Assembly: GCA_003249625.1 (NCBI GenBank)
Contig: QKII01000271.1
Span: 1 to 5,286 of the forward strand
Length of the DNA: 5,286 nt
Direction of reading: 5' to 3'
Source of the DNA: Propionivibrio sp.
GTDB taxonomy: Bacteria > Pseudomonadota > Gammaproteobacteria > Burkholderiales > Rhodocyclaceae
Position numbers and translations under genes: made by a program. Shown here in pieces: positions 1-5,286 of the stretch. The stretch's first letter is position 1; each line of letters begins with the position of its first letter. The notes below the pieces were generated by a model that was given only the letters and a program-made list of their open reading frames with translations, did no database searches and was not told the origin of the DNA.

Positions 1-1029
1 TGGGACGTTGGCGATGGCGGCTATCAGGTCGGCAACTTTCCCGCCGGGTGGGCCGAATGGAACGCCAAGTACCGGGACGCCGTGCGCGCCTACTGGAAGG
101 GAGATGGCGGCCTGATCGGCGACCTCGCCTCGCGGCTGACCGGCTCGAGCGACCTGTACGCACACAATGGTCGTCGCCCGTGGGCCAGCATCAACTTCCT
201 CACCTCGCATGACGGATTCACGCTGCACGATCTGGTGAGCTACGAGAAGAAACGCAACGAAGCCAACGGAGAGAAAAACAACGATGGCGAATCGCACAAC
301 CGGAGCTGGAACTGTGGCAAGGAAGGTCCGACCGACGACCCGGAAATCGTCGCTCTAAGGTCCCGCCAGAAACGCAACCTTCTGACGACCCTTCTCCTTT
401 CACAAGGCGTGCCGATGCTGGTTGCGGGCGATGAAATGGGGCGCACGCAGCAAGGGAACAACAATGCCTATGCTCAGGACAACGAATTGAGCTGGCTCGA
501 CTGGAACCTGAAACAGGAAGATCGAGACTTCCTCGCATTCGTACGTCGGGTGATTGCCCTGCGCCGCGAGCACCGGATATTCCGCCGGCGCACCTACTTC
601 CGGCCGCACGGCGCGCCCAATGGCGAAAAGAATATTCTCTGGTTCACCCCGGAAGGGCTGGAGATGAGCGATACAGAGTGGAACCAGGGATTCGCGCACT
701 GCCTCGGTATGTACCTTGCGGGGGATGCCATCGGCGAAACGGACGCCTCGGGCGAACCGGTACGGGACGCTAATTTCCTGCTGCTGATCAACGCCTACCA
801 TGAGGCAGTGCCATTCCAGATTCCCGGATTTCAAGGCAACAAACGCTGGCAGGTAGTAATCGACACCAACGACCCGGAAAGTCACCACGTTGAGAAGCAT
901 TACGCCCGAGGCTGCATGTTCCCCCTGCCAGGGCGCTCGCTGGTACTGCTCAGGCAATCCTGGCCAACGCCAATATCATCGCCCATACTGAACCGATCAA
1001 CGACGCCACAACGAATCCACGGACGATAG
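1..1029 (+). CDS. glgX: GlgX glycogen debranching enzyme (isoamylase-type GH13), C-terminal part
   Basis: The reading frame is open from the first base, so the gene begins upstream of the window and the last 342 residues are visible. GlgX hydrolyses alpha-1,6 branches of phosphorylase-limited glycogen in the cytoplasm. The fragment opens with the family stretch [16 protein letters not shown]. Conserved GH13 region IV follows as [16 protein letters not shown], with the His-Asp pair at visible residues 70-71. Next come [21 protein letters not shown] and [21 protein letters not shown], both typical of GlgX/TreX debranching enzymes. The nucleophile and acid/base regions lie upstream and cannot be checked. 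The C-terminal beta domain (about residues 185-315) ends at GRSLVLL. About 25 further residues, rich in Pro, Ser and Thr, do not look like the family. The stop at 1027-1029 lies 2 nt before glgB, so the two are surely cotranscribed and may be translationally coupled. TreX-like isoamylase is the only serious alternative name. Confidence 0.95.
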   Translation, partial: WDVGDGGYQVGNFPAGWAEWNAKYRDAVRAYWKGDGGLIGDLASRLTGSSDLYAHNGRRPWASINFLTSHDGFTLHDLVSYEKKRNEANGEKNNDGESHNRSWNCGKEGPTDDPEIVALRSRQKRNLLTTLLLSQGVPMLVAGDEMGRTQQGNNNAYAQDNELSWLDWNLKQEDRDFLAFVRRVIALRREHRIFRRRTYFRPHGAPNGEKNILWFTPEGLEMSDTEWNQGFAHCLGMYLAGDAIGETDASGEPVRDANFLLLINAYHEAVPFQIPGFQGNKRWQVVIDTNDPESHHVEKHYARGCMFPLPGRSLVLLRQSWPTPISSPILNRSTTPQRIHGR

Positions 1030-1031
1030 CC

Positions 1032-3206
1032 ATGAAAATAACCACGCTCAACAGTGAACTGCAGCGAATTGCCGAAGCCGACCATCACGACCCGTTCGCC
1101 GTGCTCGGCCGTCATCCCGATGGAAAAGGCGTGCTTGTACGAGCCTACCTTCCCGGAGCCGCCGAGGTGCGCATTGCGGAGGGTGACCGCCTGCTGAAGC
1201 GGGTGCCAAACTCCGACCACTTCGAGTGGCGTGGCGATGGCGACGACCTGCCGATGCATTACAGCCTGGTCTGGCGCGACAGCAACCGTCGCGAACATAT
1301 CGCGCGCGACCCCTACACCTTCCTGCCGCAGATCGGCGACCTCGACCTGCATCTGTTCGCCGAGGGCCGGCACCGCCACGCCTGCAGCTTCCTGGGCGCG
1401 CATGAACACGAGGTGGACGAGGTCAGCGGCATCCTCTTTGCCGTCTGGGCGCCGAACGCCGCGCGCGTCAGCGTGGTCGGCGACTTCAACGGCTGGGACG
1501 GCCGCCGCCACCCGATGCGCGTCCGCGGCGGCAACGGCATCTGGGAATTGTTCATTCCCGACCTCGAACCCGGGCACATCTACAAATACGAGGTTCGCAA
1601 CCGCGACAGCGGCGAAATCCTGCTCAAGGCCGACCCGTACGGCCAGCAGCACGAACTGCGGCCGCGCACCGGCTCGGTCATCCCGGCCCGCGGCACCTAC
1701 ACGTGGAACGACAGTGAATGGATGACGCGACGGCAGCAAGCCGCCTGGCAGCATCAGCCGATGTCGGTCTATGAAGTGCATCTCGGTTCCTGGCGGCGCG
1801 ACACAGAAGGCGGCTTCCTTGACTACCGAGAGGCAGCGCATCGTCTGGTCGACTACGTGAAGGAGATGGGCTTCACGCATATCGAACTGCTGCCGATCAC
1901 CGAACACCCCTACGATCCATCGTGGGGCTACCAGGTCACCGGCTATTTCGCGCCAACCAGCCGTTTCGGCGATCCGGACGACTTCCGCTATTTCGTCGAC
2001 CATTGCCACCGCAACGGCGTCGGCGTCCTGCTCGACTGGGTGCCGGCGCACTTCCCGAAGGACGCGCATGGCCTCGCGCGCTTCGACGGCACAGCGCTTT
2101 TCGAACACGCTGACCCACGCCTCGGAGAACACAAGGACTGGTCGACGCTGATCTTCAATTTCGGACGCAATGAGGTAAAAAGCTTCCTCCTGTCGAGTGC
2201 CGTCTTCTGGCTCGAGGATATGCACATCGACGGCCTGCGCGTCGATGCCGTGGCTTCGATGCTCTACCTCGACTACTCGCGCGAGGAAGGCGAGTGGATT
2301 CCCAACCAGTACGGCGGACGAGAGAACCTGGTGGCCATCGACTTCCTCAAGGAACTCAACGTTGCGGTGCACGAGCAATGCCCCGGTGCGATGATGATCG
2401 CCGAGGAGTCGACCTCGTGGCCGCAGGTCAGCCGGCCGGTGTACGTCGGTGGTCTCGGCTTTGACATCAAGTGGAACATGGGCTGGATGAACGACACGCT
2501 GCGCTACATGGCCAACGAGCCGATCCACCGCCAGTATCACCATGGCATGCTGACCTTCAGCATGCTCTATTGCTTCACCGAGAATTTCATGCTGCCCTTC
2601 TCGCACGACGAGGTGGTGCACGGCAAGCAGTCGATGCTGCACAGGATGCCCGGCGACGAATGGCAGAAACACGCCAACCTGCGCACCCTCTACGCCTACC
2701 AGTTCACCCATCCTGGAAAGAAGCTGCTGTTCATGGGCACCGAATTCGGCCAGGGCAAGGAATGGGACAGCACCGGCGTGCTCGACTGGTACGTGCTCGA
2801 CTACCCGCTGCACAAGGGCATGCAGCGGCTGGTACGCGACCTCAACCACCTCTACTGCAACACCCCTGCCCTGTACCGCTACGAGTTCGACTGGAAGGGT
2901 TTCGACTGGATCGACTGCCACGACGCGCAGCAGTCGGTGATCAGCTACCTGCGCTGCGGCGACAACGGTGAAATGCTGATCGTGATACTCAACCTGACAC
3001 CCGTCGTCCGCCACGATTACCGCATTGGGGTGCCAGCCAGCGGGAGCTATCGCGAGGTGCTGAACACCGACGCGGCAATCTATGGCGGCAGCGGCATCTG
3101 CAACGACACATGCATCGCCGAAGATCAGCCGTGGATGAACCGCCCCTTCTCCTTGTCGCTGACCCTGCCGCCGCTGGGAGCTATCTTGCTCGCTCCGGCA
3201 GCGTAG
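1032..3206 (+). CDS. glgB: GlgB 1,4-alpha-glucan branching enzyme
   Basis: GlgB cuts an alpha-1,4 glucan chain and rejoins the piece through an alpha-1,6 bond, making the branches of glycogen in the cytoplasm. The protein has 724 residues, close to the usual 730 of the long (E. coli-like) form. Its order is an N1 domain ([12 protein letters not shown], about residues 17-28), a CBM48/N2 domain (about 135-190, [20 protein letters not shown]), a GH13 catalytic barrel, and a C-terminal beta domain from about 615. Region I is [12 protein letters not shown]. The catalytic triad is intact: nucleophile D405 in [12 protein letters not shown], acid/base E458 in IAEEST, and D526 in [12 protein letters not shown]. 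These numbers equal those of the E. coli enzyme. The ATG at 1032 is 2 nt after the glgX stop, with a weak GGA core at 1021-1023, which suggests coupling to glgX translation. The gene ends 12 bp from a convergent gene, with no clear terminator between them. Confidence 0.98.
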   Translation: MKITTLNSELQRIAEADHHDPFAVLGRHPDGKGVLVRAYLPGAAEVRIAEGDRLLKRVPNSDHFEWRGDGDDLPMHYSLVWRDSNRREHIARDPYTFLPQIGDLDLHLFAEGRHRHACSFLGAHEHEVDEVSGILFAVWAPNAARVSVVGDFNGWDGRRHPMRVRGGNGIWELFIPDLEPGHIYKYEVRNRDSGEILLKADPYGQQHELRPRTGSVIPARGTYTWNDSEWMTRRQQAAWQHQPMSVYEVHLGSWRRDTEGGFLDYREAAHRLVDYVKEMGFTHIELLPITEHPYDPSWGYQVTGYFAPTSRFGDPDDFRYFVDHCHRNGVGVLLDWVPAHFPKDAHGLARFDGTALFEHADPRLGEHKDWSTLIFNFGRNEVKSFLLSSAVFWLEDMHIDGLRVDAVASMLYLDYSREEGEWIPNQYGGRENLVAIDFLKELNVAVHEQCPGAMMIAEESTSWPQVSRPVYVGGLGFDIKWNMGWMNDTLRYMANEPIHRQYHHGMLTFSMLYCFTENFMLPFSHDEVVHGKQSMLHRMPGDEWQKHANLRTLYAYQFTHPGKKLLFMGTEFGQGKEWDSTGVLDWYVLDYPLHKGMQRLVRDLNHLYCNTPALYRYEFDWKGFDWIDCHDAQQSVISYLRCGDNGEMLIVILNLTPVVRHDYRIGVPASGSYREVLNTDAAIYGGSGICNDTCIAEDQPWMNRPFSLSLTLPPLGAILLAPAA

Positions 3207-3218
3207 GACTCGTCTCCG
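3207..3218. other. 12-bp convergent intergenic gap
   Basis: Only 12 bp separate the glgB stop from the stop of the opposing TSUP gene. No GC hairpin with a T-run is visible here or just inside either gene end. Transcripts from the two sides therefore probably run into each other's 3' ends, or end by Rho-dependent termination. Confidence 0.6.
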
Positions 3219-3587
3219 TTAACCGCCCCGGCCCGAGTAGAGCGTGTAGCATCCGAGTCCGATCAGGAACACGCCGAACAAGGTACGCAGCCAATGCGCG
3301 CTGAGCCCCGTCGCCACCTTGGCGCCAATCCAGGCGCCAATAAAGATCGTGACGGCGAGGATCACCGCCGCACGCCAGTCGATTTGCCCGGCGCGGTAGT
3401 AGGCATAGACCGCTGCCGCGCCGATCGGCGGCAATAACACGGCCAGACTGGTTCCGATGGCACGGTGCAGCGGGAATTCGAGCAGATAGACAAGGCCGGG
3501 AACGATCAACACGCCACCGCCGATGCCGAACAGACCGGAACTCATGCCGGCACCGAGGCCAATCAAAACCAGAATCAGCACTTCCAT
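3219..3587 (-). CDS. Half-size TauE/SafE (TSUP, DUF81) family membrane protein
   Basis: This is a 122-residue, very hydrophobic inner-membrane protein. Its N-terminus, GLGAGMSSGLFGIGGGVLIVPGL (split here: a Gly-rich run at residues 10-25, then LIVP at 27-30), is the signature of the TSUP family. Members move sulfite, sulfoacetate, thiosulfate or other anions, but many have no known substrate. Likely membrane spans are about residues 3-34, 43-64, 71-92 and 99-118, which is one four-helix repeat. Usual family members have two such repeats and about 250 residues, so this would have to work as a dimer. The ATG at 3587 is chosen because the Gly-rich helix begins right after it and because AAAGGG (3596-3601, read on the minus strand) sits 8 nt upstream. 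The open frame continues upstream to 3836, but that part is antisense to the next gene. The substrate cannot be told from sequence. Confidence 0.85.
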   Translation of the reverse strand: MEVLILVLIGLGAGMSSGLFGIGGGVLIVPGLVYLLEFPLHRAIGTSLAVLLPPIGAAAVYAYYRAGQIDWRAAVILAVTIFIGAWIGAKVATGLSAHWLRTLFGVFLIGLGCYTLYSGRGG

Positions 3588-3595
3588 CTCTGCTA

Positions 3596-3601
3596 CCCTT
3601 T
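3596..3601 (-). promoter_or_regulatory. Ribosome binding site of the TSUP gene
   Basis: AAAGGG on the minus strand, 8 nt from the ATG at 3587. It decides the short start over the longer open frame that reaches back to 3836. Confidence 0.6.
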
Positions 3602-3633
3602 CCGTAAGCTGGCTCGTCTCAGAATAGGCGGCG

Positions 3634-3639
3634 ATTATA
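3634..3639 (-). promoter_or_regulatory. -10 box (TATAAT) likely serving the TSUP gene
   Basis: A perfect TATAAT is read on the minus strand in the 66-bp divergent spacer. Transcription would start near 3627, giving a leader of about 40 nt that contains the AAAGGG ribosome site. No good -35 box is found 16-18 bp upstream, where the sequence already lies in the start of the opposing gene, so strength or sigma-factor use is uncertain. The box abuts the Shine-Dalgarno sequence of the divergent gene. Confidence 0.4.
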
Positions 3640-3645
3640 AGGGAG
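3639..3645 (+). promoter_or_regulatory. Ribosome binding site of the TudS-like gene
   Basis: AAGGGAG lies 8 nt before the GTG at 3654. This supports the GTG start, since the next in-frame ATG (residue 50) would remove the first conserved cysteine motif. Confidence 0.7.
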
Positions 3646-3653
3646 AGTGAGAA

Positions 3654-4247
3654 GTGCTTGAGAAACCCCTGCATTCCATCAAGAAACTGCTCGGCATCCA
3701 CCGCCCGCCAACCGACGAGCGAAGCCACCGCTTCGTCGCCGTGATCGAATGCGCACTCAACCAGAACGCCCGCGATGCCGGCGCGGCGTGCTTTCCGGCC
3801 ATGAATTTCGAACTGCTGGCACTTTGTCACAAACATGACCTGGGAATACTTCAGATTCCCTGCCCCGAAGTCGCCGCGCTCGGCCCCGAGCGCAAGCGCC
3901 TACCCGGGCAGAGCCTGCGCGCGGCGATGGACAGCGACGCCGGACGCTGCAGTTGCCGTTCTCTGGCATGGGAAGTCAGCAACACCATTGAAACCTATAT
4001 CGCGCGCGGCTGCGAACTTGTCGCTGTACTCGGTGGCAACCCGCGCAGTCCCGGCTGCGCCGTTCATCATGGGGAAAACGGCCTGAGCGCAGAAGCGGGC
4101 GTATTCATGCAGGCGCTCCAGGCCGAGTTGCGCCGACGCCAACACGACCCCGCTTTCCACAGCATGCGCGACTACGATCCGGACCAGCTGCGCGAAGACC
4201 TCGCCTGGTTTCAGGAGTGTCTGGAAGTGGCCGCATCGCGGAAATAG
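3654..4247 (+). CDS. TudS/DUF523-related putative Fe-S desulfidase
   Basis: A 197-residue, probably cytoplasmic protein with no signal peptide or membrane span. The block CALNQNARDAGAACFPAM (from C33), then GILQIPCPE (C70) with G-x-E-R after it, then VLGGNPRSPGC (C135), follows the pattern I know from proteins annotated as TudS-related putative desulfidases (CD3072-like, distant DUF523). In TudS, three conserved cysteines hold a [4Fe-4S] cluster that takes sulfur from 2-thiouracil. C33, C70 and C135 are the matching candidates here. That assignment is from memory of motifs, not a search, and the substrate is unknown. The protein holds nine cysteines in all, including a CxC at 99-101. About 25 residues precede the conserved core. 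The start is GTG with a good ribosome site. The gene is divergent from the TSUP permease, and its last 37 bp overlap the 3' end of the AraC-type gene on the other strand. A plain hypothetical protein is the fallback name. Confidence 0.7.
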   Translation: MLEKPLHSIKKLLGIHRPPTDERSHRFVAVIECALNQNARDAGAACFPAMNFELLALCHKHDLGILQIPCPEVAALGPERKRLPGQSLRAAMDSDAGRCSCRSLAWEVSNTIETYIARGCELVAVLGGNPRSPGCAVHHGENGLSAEAGVFMQALQAELRRRQHDPAFHSMRDYDPDQLREDLAWFQECLEVAASRK

Positions 4248-5011
4248 GCACTCGGCGGCATCCCGAACTGCTGCCGGAACATCGTCGCAAAAGCACTCGG
4301 ACTGTTATAACCGAGGTTGAGTGCGACATCCACGACCTTCTGCCCGTCCGCAAGGAATTCCAGCGCCCGGATCAGCCGTGCCTGTTGCCGCCACTGGCCG
4401 AAGGTCAGCCCCGTTTCCCGCTGGAAGCGCCGTTCGATTGTCCGCCCATGCACTCCGAGCTGGCGCGCCCAGTCCTCCAGCGTCGACGAATCGTCCGGCT
4501 GATCGGTCAGCCGTTGGCAGATCGCGCGCAAACTCGTGTCGGCAGGATACGGCAACTGCAGCGGCAAGCTCGGAAGCGATGCAACCTCATCGAGCAACAG
4601 GCGCATCAGTCGCCCTTCGCGGGAATCCTCTGTATACGGCGGAACCACATCGACGGCAGCGAGGATCAACTCGCGCAGCAAAGCCGAGATTCCAACCACC
4701 TGGCACAGACGCGGCAGCGCTGCGTGGGCATCCGGGCGGAAATAGAGCGTACGCAGATGGACCTCGCCGACCATCCGCAGCTGATGCCACATCCCCGGCG
4801 GCATCCACAGGCCACGGGTCGGCGGCACGACCCATTGGCCGGCCTCGGTTCTGACCACCATGACGCCCTGTGCTGCATAGATCAGTTGCGCAGTCGGATG
4901 GCGGTGACTGGGAACCCGAACACCCGGGGAGTAGTTGACCGCACGGCCGATGACCGGGAAGTTTCCCCGGTCCTTGCCATGGCTGAGACTGAAGCGAGTA
5001 ACAGTGTCCAT
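4211..5011 (-). CDS. AraC-family transcriptional regulator with N-terminal cupin (NimR-like)
   Basis: A 266-residue DNA-binding regulator. The N-terminal half is a cupin-type ligand domain (about residues 18-95): PSHRHPTAQLIYAAQGVM with H36 and H38, then VVPPTRGLWMPPGMWHQLRM with H76. The C-terminal AraC/XylS domain (about 171-260) has both helix-turn-helix units: LEDWARQLGVHGRTIERRF (from residue 178) and VVDVALNLGYNSPSAFATMF (226-245), followed by GMPPSAYFR. The order and wording resemble E. coli NimR (YeaM), which controls a divergent MFS exporter. Here too an MFS exporter gene lies divergently, 93 bp away, and is the likely target. The ATG at 5011 is preceded directly by an in-frame TAA, so the start cannot lie upstream. 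No Shine-Dalgarno sequence is visible, and the presumed leader is only about 14 nt. The effector is unknown, and the 3' end overlaps the convergent TudS-like gene by 37 bp. Confidence 0.92.
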   Translation of the reverse strand: MDTVTRFSLSHGKDRGNFPVIGRAVNYSPGVRVPSHRHPTAQLIYAAQGVMVVRTEAGQWVVPPTRGLWMPPGMWHQLRMVGEVHLRTLYFRPDAHAALPRLCQVVGISALLRELILAAVDVVPPYTEDSREGRLMRLLLDEVASLPSLPLQLPYPADTSLRAICQRLTDQPDDSSTLEDWARQLGVHGRTIERRFQRETGLTFGQWRQQARLIRALEFLADGQKVVDVALNLGYNSPSAFATMFRQQFGMPPSAYFRDAATSRHS

Positions 5012-5031
5012 TTAGCGAAGATCAATGCCCG

Positions 5032-5037
5032 ATTATG
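5032..5037 (-). promoter_or_regulatory. -10 box (CATAAT) likely serving the AraC-type regulator
   Basis: CATAAT on the minus strand matches the consensus at five of six bases. Transcription would start near 5025, leaving a leader of about 14 nt, in keeping with the missing ribosome site. No convincing -35 box lies at the right distance. Confidence 0.3.
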
Positions 5038-5063
5038 GCGAGACGGACAGACATCTTACCTCG

Positions 5064-5069
5064 TATAGT
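5064..5069 (+). promoter_or_regulatory. -10 box (TATAGT) likely serving the Fsr-type exporter gene
   Basis: TATAGT matches the consensus at five of six bases. A start near 5076 would give a leader of about 29 nt. The region 16-18 bp upstream has no TTGACA-like box, which would fit a promoter that needs an activator. Confidence 0.35.
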
Positions 5070-5104
5070 TGGGCGTGTTGTCCCAAACCACCCTTCTTGC
5101 CATC

Positions 5105-5286
5105 ATGTCTTCCGCTTCAGCATCTTCTCCCGCACGGCAGCCCACCTTCAAGGTACTCGGCGCCATCAGTTTTTCGCACTTTCTGAACGATACGATCCAG
5201 TCGCTGATGCTGGCCATCTACCCGCTGTTCAAGAGCGGGCTGGGATTGAGCTTCGCGCAGATCGGCCTGATCACCCTCTCTTTCCA
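5105..5286 (+). CDS. fsr: Fsr-type (fosmidomycin resistance) MFS exporter, N-terminal part
   Basis: The first 60 residues are visible and the gene runs off the window. After a polar, Ser/Ala-rich cytoplasmic lead (residues 1-16), the first membrane segment carries LGAISFSHFLNDTIQSLMLA (18-37), then IYPLFKSGLGLSFAQIGLITLSF. This is very close to the start of E. coli Fsr (ISLSHLLNDMIQSLILAIYP), an inner-membrane proton-driven exporter of the major facilitator superfamily that gives resistance to fosmidomycin. The ATG at 5105 places the lead at a length like that of Fsr. GTG at 5075 and TTG at 5069 and 5078 are in frame, but they lie at or before the expected transcription start. No clear Shine-Dalgarno sequence precedes the ATG. 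The divergent AraC-type gene is the likely regulator. The true substrate in this organism is not known. Confidence 0.88.
   Translation, partial: MSSASASSPARQPTFKVLGAISFSHFLNDTIQSLMLAIYPLFKSGLGLSFAQIGLITLSF

Larger units (their letters stand above)
5027..5074. repeat. Imperfect inverted repeat in the divergent spacer, possible regulator site
   Basis: GCCCGATTAT at 5027-5036 matches the reverse complement of ATAGTTGGGC at 5065-5074 (GCCCAACTAT) at eight of ten bases. The centres are 38 bp apart. Each arm covers most of one of the two outward -10 boxes. AraC-type proteins often bind paired half-sites beside or over the promoter, so this is a candidate operator, but chance cannot be excluded. 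Confidence 0.3.

Noticed and set aside
400..957. 185-codon minus-strand open frame opposite glgX
   Set aside because: Same codon-register effect against the clearly conserved glgX frame, with no recognisable domain or ribosome site.
2471..2971. 166-codon plus-strand frame inside glgB
   Set aside because: Out-of-frame shadow rich in Arg, Ala and His, inside a region of glgB holding catalytic residue D526.
900..3014. 704-codon open frame on the minus strand opposite glgB
   Set aside because: It is in exact codon register with glgB, where antisense stops need the rare sense codons TTA, CTA or TCA. High-GC genes commonly leave this frame open. Its product is rich in Val, Ala and His with no family pattern, and glgB itself has every catalytic motif.
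3195..3240. Terminator between glgB and the TSUP gene
   Set aside because: The GC-rich stretch here does not form a convincing hairpin and no T-run follows on either strand.
3636..3641. TATAAG as a plus-strand -10 box for the TudS-like gene
   Set aside because: Transcription would begin near 3648, after most of the Shine-Dalgarno sequence at 3639-3645, so it could not yield the mRNA that the ribosome site implies. No better plus-strand promoter was seen.
3588..3836. 83-residue upstream extension of the TSUP open frame
   Set aside because: It is polar, antisense to the start of the TudS-like gene, and unlike the family. The ATG at 3587 has a ribosome site and precedes the signature helix directly.
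4217..5068. 283-codon plus-strand open frame opposite the AraC-type gene
   Set aside because: It lies in codon register with the regulator, whose cupin and helix-turn-helix motifs are unmistakable. Its own product is Arg/Gln/Pro-rich without any known motif.

Overview
The window is high-GC DNA (roughly 60% by eye) with tightly packed genes on both strands. Codon usage looks uniform throughout. The gene content (a GlgX/GlgB glycogen pair, a half-size TSUP permease, and an AraC-type regulator beside an Fsr-type drug exporter) best fits a Proteobacterium. A betaproteobacterium, possibly of the Rhodocyclales type, is my guess, but no marker gene is present to settle this. I see no mobile elements, RNA genes or CRISPR arrays, so this looks like ordinary chromosome.

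Layout. (1) Positions 1-3206, plus strand: the 3' end of glgX (glycogen debranching) followed after 2 nt by a complete glgB (branching enzyme), evidently one operon. (2) 3219-3587, minus strand: a 122-residue one-repeat TauE/SafE (TSUP) membrane protein, convergent with glgB across only 12 bp. (3) 3654-4247, plus strand: a 197-residue cysteine-rich protein that I recognise as related to the TudS/DUF523 desulfidases. It is divergent from the TSUP gene across a 66-bp spacer that holds a consensus TATAAT box. (4) 4211-5011, minus strand: an AraC-family regulator with an N-terminal cupin domain, whose 3' end overlaps the TudS-like gene by 37 bp. (5) 5105-5286, plus strand: the first 60 residues of an Fsr-type (fosmidomycin resistance) MFS exporter, divergent from the regulator across 93 bp.

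Three functional units follow. The first is glycogen remodelling: GlgX removes alpha-1,6 branches and GlgB makes them. The second is a possible sulfur-compound module: a TSUP family permease (many members move sulfite, organosulfonates or other sulfur anions) sharing a promoter region with a putative Fe-S desulfidase. This is the least described part of the window. The third is an efflux unit, in which a NimR-like AraC regulator probably controls the divergent Fsr exporter from a short spacer. That spacer holds two outward -10 boxes, each lying in one arm of an imperfect inverted repeat.
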